Assembly (NCBI GenBank): GCA_025935925.1
Contig: JAICUI010000026.1
Span: forward strand, 1-41,678
Source: Chloroflexota bacterium
GTDB lineage: Bacteria; Chloroflexota; Limnocylindria; Limnocylindrales; CSP1-4
Direction: 5' to 3'
DNA length: 41,678 nt
The translations under genes and the position numbers were made by a program. The notes under the pieces are model-generated. The model did no database searches and was not told where the DNA came from. It worked only from the letters and a program-made list of their open reading frames with translations. This document shows, one piece after another, positions 8,025 to 15,993 of this stretch. Positions within the stretch are counted from its first letter, which is position 1; every line of letters starts with the position of its first letter.

Positions 8025-8750
8025 CTACCCGGTGGCGAGCGGGAACGGTTCGCCGTGGCTCGCGTCCGCCGCCGGCTCCGCCGCGCGGGGCGGGATCAGG
8101 TACGCGCGTCCCGCGCCCGCGACGCGCCACGTGCCACCCGGCCGACCGATCACGAGCGTCCGCTCCTCGAGGCCCACCCAGGTGAGCTCGCGCGTCGGAT
8201 CGACGGTGGACCGCCAGCCGCGCACGCGCCCTGGCGCGAAGTGGGGAAGCACGGCCGCTCCGGGCACGACGCCCAGCCCGTCCATCGGTCCGCGCGGAGT
8301 CCAGAGCCTCGCGCACAGCGCCATGGCGCCCGCGCTCGCGCCGCCCAGGCACGCCCCGCCGTCGTGCGCCCTCGCGATGGCGGCCCAGGCGCGGCTCCCG
8401 GCGAGGACGGCGGGGATCAGGTCGGGATCGCCACCCGGCAGGTAGACGAGATCCGCGGCTTCGAGCTCGGCCGCCAGCGCCGGGTCCTCGGCCGACGCCT
8501 CGTCCACGACCATGACGGGCCGGACGACGGCGTCGGCCACGGCTCTCGCCGCCGCGGCCTCGAACGCGCGCACGCCGTGCGACGCCGCGAGCTCCGGCCG
8601 GTGGCGGGCCGTCGCCGTCGGCACGACGACGATCCGTACGGGGCGCGTCCCACCTGAGGACGCGAGCGCCGCGGCCAGCAGCGCGTCCATCGCGCGCTCG
8701 TCGCCGGCGAGGAACTCGCCACCCCCGTGCAGTGCGACCGGGCCGCTCAG
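8025..8750 (-). CDS. Peptidase S51-like protein (cyanophycinase/dipeptidase E family), probable CTG start
   Basis: About 241 residues. The nucleophile elbow GGASAGAM and the preceding LVYLPGGDPDLIP identify the S51 family, which hydrolyses Asp-containing dipeptides or cyanophycin. The first ATG in frame (8688-8690) would remove the opening strand and glycine loop, read in the same frame upstream as GPVALHGGGEF, a hallmark of this family. There is no ATG, GTG or TTG between 8690 and the next upstream stop. The frame can begin at CTG 8748-8750, which overlaps the stop of the upstream gene as CTGA. The family call is firm; the start is inference. Confidence 0.75.
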   Translation of the reverse strand: MSGPVALHGGGEFLAGDERAMDALLAAALASSGGTRPVRIVVVPTATARHRPELAASHGVRAFEAAAARAVADAVVRPVMVVDEASAEDPALAAELEAADLVYLPGGDPDLIPAVLAGSRAWAAIARAHDGGACLGGASAGAMALCARLWTPRGPMDGLGVVPGAAVLPHFAPGRVRGWRSTVDPTRELTWVGLEERTLVIGRPGGTWRVAGAGRAYLIPPRAAEPAADASHGEPFPLATG

Positions 8751-9190
8751 CTCGCCTCGCCCTCCGCGGGCGCCGTCTCGTCGCGAGCCGGGGCGGTGGA
8801 GAACACGTCGATCGCCTCGCCGCCGGGCGGGTCCGCGTGCAGCGACCGCGCGCTCGACCGCATGCGCTCACGGCGCGTGGCCGGCAGCGGGCGCGGTGCC
8901 TCCGGGGTCACGTCCTTCACGGGCCGCGGCGGATCCGTGCGCCCGCGACGCAGCAGCCGCGCCAGCCGCTCGGGTCCCGCCACGAACGGCGCGACGTACA
9001 GGACGACGAGGATCGGCAGCAGGAACCGGCTGACCGTGACGAAGCGCATGACGAGCAGGATGAGCACGCCGTAGGTCGCCCACGACGCCGCGAGCCACCC
9101 CGCCGGCCAGCCGGCAACGCGCAGCCGCCACACGGGCACGAGCGCGAGCAGCCCGGCGAGGAGGAACACGAGGAGCACGGCGGCCGGCAT
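8747..9190 (-). CDS. Small membrane protein of unknown function
   Basis: 147 residues. Two or three hydrophobic helices (about 2-20, 30-50 and 52-72) are followed by a basic segment (RLARLLRRGRTDPP) and a hydrophilic, disordered-looking tail rich in Pro, Ala and Glu. I recognise no family. First gene of a three-gene operon with the S51 peptidase and the aminotransferase; its stop overlaps the probable CTG start of the next gene. A TATCAT box lies 8 bases before its ATG. Confidence 0.7.
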   Translation of the reverse strand: MPAAVLLVFLLAGLLALVPVWRLRVAGWPAGWLAASWATYGVLILLVMRFVTVSRFLLPILVVLYVAPFVAGPERLARLLRRGRTDPPRPVKDVTPEAPRPLPATRRERMRSSARSLHADPPGGEAIDVFSTAPARDETAPAEGEAS

Positions 9191-9198
9191 CGCCCCGG

Positions 9199-9204
9199 AT
9201 GATA
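9199..9204 (-). promoter_or_regulatory. TAnnnT box (TATCAT), leaderless -10 candidate
   Basis: On the minus strand TATCAT, 8 bases, ATG. No ribosome-binding site fits between them, so the transcript would start at or next to the ATG at 9188-9190. Confidence 0.55.
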
Positions 9205-9288
9205 GGCGCTGGTCCGCATCCCGGTCCTCCTCCCGGACGGTGGACCGGCCGCCGGTACGATGGGGGGCCGCCGCACCGAAGGAACCTC

Positions 9289-10557
9289 GTGACCGACCGC
9301 GTCCGCGCCTGGGCGGCCCAGTGGGGGCCGATCGCGCCGCTCCTCCTCGCCGAGCTCGTGATCTGGGTCGGCTTCGGTGCGCTGCTCCCGATCCTGCCCA
9401 TCTACTTCACCGAGCACGGCGTGGACATCCGGACGCTCGGGCTCGTGGTCGCGGCGTGGCCGGCTGCACGGCTCGTCGGCGAGCCGCTGTTCGGATGGCT
9501 CGCGGACCGGGTCAATCGGCGCCCGATGATGATCGTCGGGCTGCTGCTCGCGGGCGTGTTCGCGGTGCTCCCGCTGTTCGCCGTCGGGCCGGCGGCGTTC
9601 ATCGTGTTCCGCGCGCTGTCGGGCTTCGCGGCGGCCATGTACGACCCTGCCGCCCGCGGCTACCTCGTCGACGCGAACCCGCCCGAGCGCCAGGGCGAGG
9701 CATTCGGCATCTACGGCTCCGCCCAGACCGGCGGGTTCATGCTCGGGCCCGCGATCGGCGGCGTCGCGGCCGCGCTGACCGGGCAGCCGACCGTGGTGTT
9801 CTGGATCGCCGGGATCACGCTCATCCTGTCGGCGATCCTGGTCGCGTGGCGCGTGCCGGAGCTGTCCCACGTCGCAGCCGGCGACACGGCCGACGGCGCC
9901 GGGCAGCCGGTCGATGCCGCCGGCTGGCCGCGGCCCGCCCGCCTCCGGAACCTCCTGCTGCTCGCCGCGGTCTTCTTCACGGTCGGGAACTACTTCGCCG
10001 GTGGCAGCTACGAGGTCGTGTGGAGCCTCTACCTGACCTCGCTCGGGGCGAACCTCGACGTCATCGGCCTCAGCTTCTTCACGTTCGGGCTGCCGCCGCT
10101 CCTGCTGTCGGCGTTCTTCGGGAGGTTCATCGACCGCGAGGGCGGGTTCCTCGCGCTCGTCGTCGGCGTCGCCGGGATCGGCATCAGCGGCCTGCTGTAT
10201 CCGCTCGTCCCGGCCGTGTGGTGGATGATCGTGCTCGGCCTGTTCGAGGGAACGGCGTTCGCGATGGCCGTTCCGGCGATCTTCCTGCTCGTCGCGCGAT
10301 CCTCGCCGGTCGGCCGCAGCTCGACCGCGCAGGGGATCATCGGCGCGTCGGGGACGACCGGCACGATCGTGGCGTCGATCCTCGCGGGCACGCTGGCCGC
10401 GACCGATCTCCGCCTGCCGTTCTGGACGACCGGGACCGTCACGCTGATCTGCCTCGCGATCGGGCTCCTGCTCGGCCGCCGCCGGCTGTACGACGCGATG
10501 CAGCCGCGGCGTCGCCGGACGTCCGCGCCGTCCCCCGCGTCGGAGGCCGCGTTTTGA
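9289..10557 (+). CDS. Major facilitator superfamily transporter
   Basis: A 422-residue integral membrane protein with the 12-helix MFS pattern. The loop between helices 2 and 3 reads GWLADRVNRRPMM, the MFS signature, and helix 4-5 motifs FRALSGFAAAMYDPAARGYLVD and GEAFGIYGSAQTGGFMLGPAIGG resemble multidrug/sugar efflux permeases. A hydrophilic loop of about 30 residues separates the two six-helix halves. The frame is open further upstream, but the GTG at 9289 has AAGGA (9279-9283) 5 bases before it and begins the conserved sequence. A TACGAT at 9256-9261 may be its -10 box. Substrate unknown. Confidence 0.9.
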   Translation: MTDRVRAWAAQWGPIAPLLLAELVIWVGFGALLPILPIYFTEHGVDIRTLGLVVAAWPAARLVGEPLFGWLADRVNRRPMMIVGLLLAGVFAVLPLFAVGPAAFIVFRALSGFAAAMYDPAARGYLVDANPPERQGEAFGIYGSAQTGGFMLGPAIGGVAAALTGQPTVVFWIAGITLILSAILVAWRVPELSHVAAGDTADGAGQPVDAAGWPRPARLRNLLLLAAVFFTVGNYFAGGSYEVVWSLYLTSLGANLDVIGLSFFTFGLPPLLLSAFFGRFIDREGGFLALVVGVAGIGISGLLYPLVPAVWWMIVLGLFEGTAFAMAVPAIFLLVARSSPVGRSSTAQGIIGASGTTGTIVASILAGTLAATDLRLPFWTTGTVTLICLAIGLLLGRRRLYDAMQPRRRRTSAPSPASEAAF

Positions 10558-10582
10558 CGGATCCGGCGATGTCCGGTAAGGT
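10554..10582 (+). promoter_or_regulatory. Promoter of tRNA-fMet
   Basis: TTGACG (10554-10559), 17 bases, TAAGGT (10577-10582). The predicted start is a few bases before the tRNA at 10593. The -35 box overlaps the stop codon of the transporter gene, so the tRNA is an independent unit. Confidence 0.7.
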
Positions 10583-10592
10583 CAGTGACCTT

Positions 10593-10667
10593 CGCGGGGT
10601 GGAGCAGCGGCAGCTCGTCGGGCTCATAACCCGAAGGTCAGGGGTTCGAATCCCCTCCCCGCAACCA
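10593..10667 (+). tRNA. Initiator tRNA-fMet (anticodon CAT), CCA encoded
   Basis: The acceptor stem CGCGGGG (10593-10599) pairs with CCCCGCA (10657-10663), leaving the unpaired C1-A72 that marks initiator tRNA. The anticodon stem TCGGG/CCCGA contains the three G-C pairs typical of initiators around the loop CTCATAA, with CAT at 10625-10627. The T arm is AGGGG-TTCGAAT-CCCCT. A73 and CCA are encoded (10664-10667). The D loop is two bases shorter than in E. coli. Confidence 0.97.
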
Positions 10668-10680
10668 ACTCGCTTCACCT

Positions 10681-10720
10681 GAACCCCGGGACCCGACCAC
10701 CCCGGGGTTCTTCCTTTTTC
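10681..10720 (+). terminator. Intrinsic terminator of tRNA-fMet
   Basis: A perfect 10-bp stem, GAACCCCGGG (10681-10690) with CCCGGGGTTC (10701-10710), loop of 10, followed by TTCCTTTTT. The clearest Rho-independent terminator in the window. Confidence 0.92.
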
Positions 10721-10768
10721 GGGCGCGGCGGTGCGCGCCGGGACCCGGCCGCCGTGGCCGGCCGGTGC

Positions 10769-12271
10769 TCAGCCCGGGGCGACGAACGTCGACAGGAACG
10801 TCATCAGCGTCACGACGCCGGACTCGGCCACGAACGCGGGGTCGGGCGTCCCCTGGGCCCAGATCGCGACCGTGCCCGCCGTCTTGACGTCGGCGAAGCA
10901 CGTGTAGCGCGCCTGCCCGGCCGGAATGCCCGCGCCGTCGGACGTGGCCAGCGCCCTGACGCAGGTCACCGGCGCGCCGCGGACGTTGAACGAGGAGCTG
11001 GCGACGACCTGCCAGTTCGCTGCGTCGCTGGCCTTCGCGACGGCATCCGCGAACGGCGTCGGGTCGAGATCGGCCCGGACAGCGGTGTCGAGCGGCGTGT
11101 CGTTGGCGTCGATCTCGGCCGGGTCGAAGTAGCGGCACGCTCGTTCGGGCGGCTCCGTGACCGTGAACCAGGTCCCCGGATAGACGAGCGTGGCGACGGC
11201 GGCGCCGCCGTCGGGCGGCAGGAGCTTGCACTGCGCCGTCGGCGGGAAGCTCGGCGGGGTCGACGCCGGGGCGCTCGGGGCGCCGCTCGGCGTCGCGCTC
11301 GGCTTCGACGTCGGCGCAGCGGTGGGTGCCGACGTCGGCTTGGGGCTGGCGGACGGGCTCGGCGTCGGCTTCGGGCTTGGCGACGGCGAGGGCGACGGCG
11401 AGGGCGACGCCGTGGGCGTGGCCGTGGGGCTCGGGGACGCGCTGGGCGCCGCCGAAACGCCGGCCGACGGCCCGGGCGACGCGCTTGCACCCGGCTCCAG
11501 GACGGCCGGCCGCACGAGGCCGACGAGCAGGTGCCCGTCGCGGTCCTCGAGGTTGAGCCGCGTCCCGAGCGAATCGATCCGCGCGACCCCCTGGAGCGCG
11601 GCGAGGAACGCCGTCTCCTGGTCCATCACCGGTTGCTCGCACGCCAGCCGCGTCGTGGCGAGCTGCGAGATCCGGACGACGTCCCCGTTCGTGCCGTAGG
11701 TGCCGCTGAACGAGTTGCAGCCGGCGTGGCCGCCGACGCTCGCGACGCGGAACGCGACGTCGAGGTGCGTGTCCGGCAGCACGGCCGTGACCGTGCTCGG
11801 CGGCACCCCGTAGGAGTCGACGACCCACGTCCCCAGCAGCGGGTTCCGCGGCGCGGCGTCGAACACGAGGATCGCGTTGCGATCGCCGTCGTACACCGTG
11901 AGCGTGTCAGCGCGCGCGGTGTAGAAGCGGCTGTTCCCGAGCGCGGCGAGGAACGCCTGCTCGAGCGCCATCGAGTCCGGGTCGCACGCGATGAGCGTCG
12001 AGCGCGGCTGCGTGACGATCAGGCTCCGCCCGCCGGCGCGGTACAGGGCGTCGTACCCGTTGCAGCCGGAGAACCCCGACACCTTTCGCGTCTCGAAGTC
12101 CGCGTCCGCGTACAGGAGCTCCGGCACGACCGTCAGCGCGCCGTCCTGCCACACGGAGTCGACGACCCACTGGGTGCCTTCGAGCTGGCCTCCCGCCCCG
12201 GGTCCCGGCGAGCAGGCGGCGACGGCAAGGAGGGCGAGGGCGCACAGCGCCCCAAGCCGGCGGATCGACAT
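10769..12271 (-). CDS. Lipoprotein with two META domains and a Pro/Ser-rich linker
   Basis: 500 residues. The signal peptide ends in LLAVAAC, with the lipidated Cys near residue 20. Two META (DUF306/HslJ-like) domains follow: LEGTQWVVDS...GFSGCNGYDALY and LLGTWVVDSYG...GHAGCNSFSGTYG, each with the GCN core. A spacer of about 80 residues is rich in Pro, Ser, Ala and Thr. A C-terminal domain of about 160 residues with several Cys (QCKLLPP, RACRYF, VTCVRAL, YTCFAD) is not one I recognise. Exported and anchored in the cell envelope. ATG preferred over the adjoining GTG because GAGG then lies 7 bases upstream. Role unknown; META proteins are linked to heat or antibiotic stress. Confidence 0.82.
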   Translation of the reverse strand: MSIRRLGALCALALLAVAACSPGPGAGGQLEGTQWVVDSVWQDGALTVVPELLYADADFETRKVSGFSGCNGYDALYRAGGRSLIVTQPRSTLIACDPDSMALEQAFLAALGNSRFYTARADTLTVYDGDRNAILVFDAAPRNPLLGTWVVDSYGVPPSTVTAVLPDTHLDVAFRVASVGGHAGCNSFSGTYGTNGDVVRISQLATTRLACEQPVMDQETAFLAALQGVARIDSLGTRLNLEDRDGHLLVGLVRPAVLEPGASASPGPSAGVSAAPSASPSPTATPTASPSPSPSPSPSPKPTPSPSASPKPTSAPTAAPTSKPSATPSGAPSAPASTPPSFPPTAQCKLLPPDGGAAVATLVYPGTWFTVTEPPERACRYFDPAEIDANDTPLDTAVRADLDPTPFADAVAKASDAANWQVVASSSFNVRGAPVTCVRALATSDGAGIPAGQARYTCFADVKTAGTVAIWAQGTPDPAFVAESGVVTLMTFLSTFVAPG

Positions 12272-12293
12272 CACGGCGCCTCGGACTGCGCGG

Positions 12294-12560
12294 CTACTCG
12301 CCGCGGGTGGCGACGTAGAGCGCGAACAGGCGTAGGAAGTAGCCGAGGCCGGCGACGATGAACGAGAAGAAGATCGGGAGCCCGATCGCGCCCGCCGACA
12401 GGGCGAGGGCCTCGAACCAGTTGAACGCCGGGCGCTGCGCGAGGTCGATCCACCAGATGATCCCGGCGATGATCGCGTAGATCACGAACACCCACCCGGC
12501 GATGATGAAGAACGTCCCGATGGACACGAGCCGGCGGGCGTCCTTGAGGAGCTGGTCCAC
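12294..12560 (-). CDS. Small two-helix membrane protein
   Basis: 88 residues from the GTG at 12558-12560, chosen because a perfect AGGAGG (complement of 12566-12571) sits 5 bases before it. A short amphipathic N-terminus (DQLLKDARRLVSIG) leads into a hydrophobic hairpin: about residues 15-38 with AGWVFVIYAIIAGIIWWID, and 50-80 with LSAGAIGLPIFFSFIVAG. No known family. It lies just upstream of the META lipoprotein on the same strand (22-base gap), so the two probably share a transcript. Confidence 0.72.
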   Translation of the reverse strand: MDQLLKDARRLVSIGTFFIIAGWVFVIYAIIAGIIWWIDLAQRPAFNWFEALALSAGAIGLPIFFSFIVAGLGYFLRLFALYVATRGE

Positions 12561-12751
12561 GAGTCCCTCCTGTGGCGTGGCGTGACGGCGCGTCGCCGCC
12601 CCGAGCCTAGCCGGTCTCCGGGGCCGCGTGGTCACCCCTGCCGGATGACACCGACGCCCGGGTCACCGCGCGCACCACGGGCGCCATGGACATGGATGCG
12701 CCCCGGGCCCGACCGGGCCGCGGGGCGCTCGGGGTGGCGAGCAGCGGAGCG

Positions 12752-13210
12752 TCAGCCGGCGGCGACGGCACCGGTGCGCGTGCCCGTCTCGCCGGGCATC
12801 AGGCGCCGCTCGGCGATCCGGAAGCTGTTGCCCGACGGGTCGTGGAACGCCGCGTCGAGGCCGTACGGCTGCTCGGTCGGCTCCTCCGTGAACTCGACGC
12901 CCCGCGCACTCAGCTCCTCGTACGCCTTGCGGCAGTCGTCCGTCGTCAGGAACACCGTGCCGGCGTAGCCCTTGCCCATGAGGTCGCGCACCTGGCCGGC
13001 GGTCTGCGCGTCCATCACCGGCGGTCCCGGGATGGCCATCAGCGTGATCGCGATGTCCTGGCCGGGCGGCGAGACCGCCAGCCATCGGAAGTTGCCCATC
13101 TCGGGGACGGTCACGTCCGACGCGACCTCCCAGCCCAGGCGCTTGGTGTAGAACTCGAGGGCCTCGTCCTGGTCGTGGACCCATAGCTGCGTGGTCGTGA
13201 GCTTGATCAT
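12752..13210 (-). CDS. VOC superfamily protein (glyoxalase/bleomycin-resistance/dioxygenase)
   Basis: 152 residues, one vicinal-oxygen-chelate module pair. It begins IKLTTTQLWVHDQDEALEFYTKRLGW, has the central FLTTDDCRKAYEELSARGVEFTEEP, and ends with the diagnostic FHDPSGNSFRIAER. Members are metal-dependent lyases, dioxygenases or drug-binding proteins; the substrate cannot be told from sequence. GGAG lies 6 bases before the ATG. It follows an AraC-type regulator gene on the same strand, a frequent pairing for stress-responsive VOC proteins. Confidence 0.88.
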   Translation of the reverse strand: MIKLTTTQLWVHDQDEALEFYTKRLGWEVASDVTVPEMGNFRWLAVSPPGQDIAITLMAIPGPPVMDAQTAGQVRDLMGKGYAGTVFLTTDDCRKAYEELSARGVEFTEEPTEQPYGLDAAFHDPSGNSFRIAERRLMPGETGTRTGAVAAG

Positions 13211-13232
13211 CCGGGGCTCCTGGCTCGCTGAC

Positions 13233-13246
13233 CGACCGAGCGGTCG
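13233..13246. promoter_or_regulatory. Palindrome upstream of the VOC gene
   Basis: CGACCG-AG-CGGTCG is a perfect 6-bp inverted repeat in the short gap between the AraC-type gene and the VOC gene. It could be an operator or only a GC-rich accident. Confidence 0.35.
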
Positions 13247-13261
13247 ATCGATGGGTCGAGC

Positions 13262-13708
13262 CTAGGCCTCCTCGACGGGCGCGTCTTCTCGAAACGTCCG
13301 GTTCGCGGGGCGGCCGTACACGCGCAGGACGCAGGCCGGGACGACGGCCAGGTGCGCCGCGGGCGGGTGGGCCGCGCGGTACGCCGTCGGGCTCATGCCG
13401 TAGATCCGCCCGAACGACGTCGTGAACGAGCCGACGCTCGTGAGCCCGACCTCGACGCAGATCCGCGCGACCGCGTGGTCGGTGGTCCGCAGCAGCGCCG
13501 CCGCGCGCTCGAGCCGGCGGGTCAGGAGGTAGCGATGCGGCGGCTCGCCGAACGCACGGCGAAACTCCGCCGAGAAGTGCGCCCGGGAGAGGCCGGCGGC
13601 GCGCGCCATGTCGTCCACGTCGACACGCTCGAAGTACCGGGCATCGGCGAGGTCGCGCGCTCGCAGCAGGTGGCGCGCGGCCGGGAGCGGCGCGGGGAAG
13701 GCGGTCAC
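13262..13708 (-). CDS. AraC-family helix-turn-helix regulator (DNA-binding domain only)
   Basis: 148 residues from the GTG at 13706-13708. Almost the whole chain is the AraC DNA-binding domain: first helix-turn-helix VDDMARAAGLSRAHFSAEFRRAFGEPPHRYLLTRRLERAAALL, second VARICVEVGLTSVGSFTTSFGRIYGMSPTAYRA. It lacks the N-terminal ligand-binding domain of classic AraC, so any signal must come by another route. The frame is open upstream, but that sequence is the antisense of the ABC permease gene. The likely target is the VOC gene downstream. Confidence 0.87.
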   Translation of the reverse strand: MTAFPAPLPAARHLLRARDLADARYFERVDVDDMARAAGLSRAHFSAEFRRAFGEPPHRYLLTRRLERAAALLRTTDHAVARICVEVGLTSVGSFTTSFGRIYGMSPTAYRAAHPPAAHLAVVPACVLRVYGRPANRTFREDAPVEEA

Positions 13709-13736
13709 GGCACGGAGTGTCGCACCGGCACCGCGG

Positions 13737-14522
13737 TCAGTCCCAGCGGAAGCGCCACGCGGCGAGCACGACGAGCCCCACCGCCCAGCCGGCGAGGACG
13801 GCGAGCGCGGCGCTCGCGTCGCCGGTCCCGGTGAGGCCGGCATAGAGCACCTGCACGAGCGCCGCGGGCGGCAGGGCGCCGGCGACGGCCGCGAGCGCGG
13901 GCGGCAGCCGGTCGAGCGGCACGGCGATCCCGCCGAGCGCGAGGGCCAGGACGAACAGCAGGTTCGCGAGCGCGAGCGTCGCCTCCGCGCGCAGCGTGCC
14001 GGCGAGGAGCAGCCCCAGGCCCGCGAACGCGACCGTGCCGAGGACGAGCCCCGCGCCGACCAGCAGGGCGTTGGCCCCGGGGCCCGGCGACCAGCCGAGG
14101 AGCACGACGGCGATCGCGACGAGCAGGACCACCTGGATCGCCTCGACGACGACGACGCCGAGCGTCTTCGCGGCCACCAGCACCGACGTCCCGGCCGGGG
14201 ACCCGCCGAGCCGCTTGAGGACGCCATAGCTGCGCTCGTAACCGGTCGCGATGCCGAGCGACACGAGCGCCGCGGCGATCACCGCGAGCGCGATGGACGC
14301 GGGCAGGGCGTGGTCGACCCCCCGAGCCCCGGCCGACGACCCGCCGACGTCCAGCGCCGACAGCACGATCAGGGCGCCCACGGGGATCACGAACTGCGCC
14401 AGCAGGTTCTCCCCCCGGCGCGCGGCAAGGCGCAGCTCCTGGGCGGTGAGCGCGCCGACCATCGCGGGCCACGACGCCGGCCTCGCGGGCCGGCCGACGC
14501 CGATGGGCGTGGTCGCCGTCAC
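13737..14522 (-). CDS. ABC-2 type transporter permease
   Basis: 261 residues with six hydrophobic segments of the ABC-2 permease pattern. The start codon GTG (14520-14522) overlaps the stop of the ATPase gene (GTGA). The loop GYERSYGVLKRLGGSPAGTSVLVAAKTLGV is the typical conserved cytosolic region of these exporters. Last gene of the cytochrome oxidase operon on the minus strand. In that context a role in copper-site or heme-related assembly, like NosFY or CcmAB, is plausible but not shown. Confidence 0.85.
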   Translation of the reverse strand: MTATTPIGVGRPARPASWPAMVGALTAQELRLAARRGENLLAQFVIPVGALIVLSALDVGGSSAGARGVDHALPASIALAVIAAALVSLGIATGYERSYGVLKRLGGSPAGTSVLVAAKTLGVVVVEAIQVVLLVAIAVVLLGWSPGPGANALLVGAGLVLGTVAFAGLGLLLAGTLRAEATLALANLLFVLALALGGIAVPLDRLPPALAAVAGALPPAALVQVLYAGLTGTGDASAALAVLAGWAVGLVVLAAWRFRWD

Positions 14523-15478
14523 GCGACCGCGTCCCGGCCCACGAGCTCGAGGTACCGCTCCTCGAGGCTCGCCGCGCCGACGCGGAGCTCCGCGATCAGC
14601 AGCCCGCGTTCCCCGCACCACGCGGCGAGCGCCGCGACCGTCCGGGCGTCGGGGGGCGATGCGAGGCCGGCGAGCTCGTAGCGGTTCCCGGCACCGTCGT
14701 CCGCCACGCGCGAACCCGCGGCGACCGCGGCGGCGAGCTCCGATCGCGCGGCCGCGTCGAGCGGCGCCGAGAGCCGGAACCGGACGCGCGGCGATCCGCC
14801 GCCGGTGAGCTCGGACGGCGAGCCCGTCGCGATCAGGCGCCCACGGTCGAGCACGACCACCCGGTCCGCCAGCCGCTCGACGTCGCCCAGCTCGTGGGTG
14901 GTGAGGAGGATCGTCGTCCCCGCCGCCCGGAGCGCCGCGATGCGTTCGCGGGTCGCCTGCTTGGCCGCGGGATCCATGCCCGCCGTCGGCTCGTCGAGGA
15001 CCAGGAGCTCGGGCCGGCCGAGCAGCGCCAGCGCCAGGCCGAGCCGCTGCTGCTCGCCGCCGGACAGCCGTCGGTAGCGGGTCCCCGCAACGGGCGCGAG
15101 ACCGGCTTCCTCGAGCAGCGCGTCGGGATCCTCGGGGTCGCGGAACAGGCGCGCATGCAGCCGGAGCACCTCGCGCGGCGTCGACCGCGGATCCACGCCG
15201 CCGCCCTGGAGCATCAGGCCGATCCTCGGGCGGAGCGCGCGACCCTCGCGCGCGGGATCCAGGCCGAGCACGCGGACGGTGCCGGCGTCGGCGCGGCGGT
15301 AGCCCTCCAGGATCTCGACGGTCGTCGTCTTGCCGGCCCCGTTCGGGCCCAGCAGCGCGACGAGCTCGCCGCGTAACACCCTGAGGTCGACGCCCTCGAG
15401 GACCTCGCGCGTCCCGTACCGCTTGCGCAGCCCCTCGGCGACGATCGCCGCCTCGCCGTCCCGTGGCGCCCCGGTCAC
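14519..15478 (-). CDS. ABC transporter ATP-binding protein
   Basis: 319 residues. Walker A GPNGAGKTTT, signature LSGGEQQRLGLALAL, Walker B LLVLDEPTAGMD and switch His in TTHELGDVERLADR are all intact, so an active ATPase is expected. After the nucleotide-binding domain (to about residue 220) comes a C-terminal extension of about 90 residues, as in many drug and antibiotic exporter ATPases. The GTG start overlaps the stop of the TlpA gene (GTGA). It forms the exporter with the permease that follows. Confidence 0.9.
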   Translation of the reverse strand: MTGAPRDGEAAIVAEGLRKRYGTREVLEGVDLRVLRGELVALLGPNGAGKTTTVEILEGYRRADAGTVRVLGLDPAREGRALRPRIGLMLQGGGVDPRSTPREVLRLHARLFRDPEDPDALLEEAGLAPVAGTRYRRLSGGEQQRLGLALALLGRPELLVLDEPTAGMDPAAKQATRERIAALRAAGTTILLTTHELGDVERLADRVVVLDRGRLIATGSPSELTGGGSPRVRFRLSAPLDAAARSELAAAVAAGSRVADDGAGNRYELAGLASPPDARTVAALAAWCGERGLLIAELRVGAASLEERYLELVGRDAVA

Positions 15479-15966
15479 GGCTTGATCTTGGCGTACTGCG
15501 CGGCGAAGTCCTCGGGCAGCACCTGGCCGATCTGGATCCCGCGCAGGATCCCGTCCTTGTCGATGAAATACGTCTGCGGCGGCGCGACGGTCCGGTACGC
15601 CTTCGCGATCGACCCGTCCGGGTCCTGGACCGACGGCCAGCCCGCGCCCTGGTCGGCGATGAACCGCTCGGCCGACGAGGCGTCGTCCTTGTACAGGACG
15701 CCCAGCACCTGCAGGCCGTCGCTCGGCCCGAGCGTCTTGAGCTGCTGCTCGAACAGCGGGAACTCGTCGCGGCACGGCACGCACCACGACGCCCAGAAGT
15801 TCACGATCAGGGGGTGCCCCTTGTAGGCCGCGAGGTCGACCGTCGAGCCGTCGAGCGCCGTGGCGTGGATCGGCGGCGCGGGCTGGTCGATGCGGGCGTC
15901 CTGCGCGGCCGGGCTGCAGGCCGCGACGAGCAGGAGCAGGGCGAGCGGAAGAGCGAACCGGCGAAT
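15475..15966 (-). CDS. TlpA/ResA-like thioredoxin lipoprotein, apparent ATT start
   Basis: 163 residues if begun at ATT 15964-15966. From there the frame encodes a perfect lipoprotein signal (RRFALPLALLLLVAAC, Cys17), then the thioredoxin fold with active site WASWCVPC (Cys62, Cys65) and the cis-proline segment APPQTYFID. It is a membrane-anchored extracytoplasmic thiol reductase. Relatives such as TlpA, ResA and Sco-like proteins reduce CuA-site cysteines or apocytochromes. No ATG, GTG or TTG occurs between the in-frame upstream stop and the thioredoxin core except a GTG inside the fold. ATT differs from ATG by one base, so either a rare start or a sequence error. Location inside the cox operon supports copper-site assembly. 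Confidence 0.82.
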   Translation of the reverse strand: MRRFALPLALLLLVAACSPAAQDARIDQPAPPIHATALDGSTVDLAAYKGHPLIVNFWASWCVPCRDEFPLFEQQLKTLGPSDGLQVLGVLYKDDASSAERFIADQGAGWPSVQDPDGSIAKAYRTVAPPQTYFIDKDGILRGIQIGQVLPEDFAAQYAKIKP

Positions 15967-15993
15967 GGGAAGGTGCCTCGCGGGAAGGCCGGC

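Noticed and set aside
11240-11480. Simple-sequence repeat in the META lipoprotein gene as a CRISPR-like or mobile repeat
   Set aside because: It encodes a Pro/Ser/Thr-rich linker within an intact reading frame; no spacer structure.
13262-14227. Long frame extending the AraC gene upstream to 14227
   Set aside because: The upstream part is a Ser/Arg-rich shadow of the ABC permease gene on the same strand; the AraC domain starts after the GTG at 13708.
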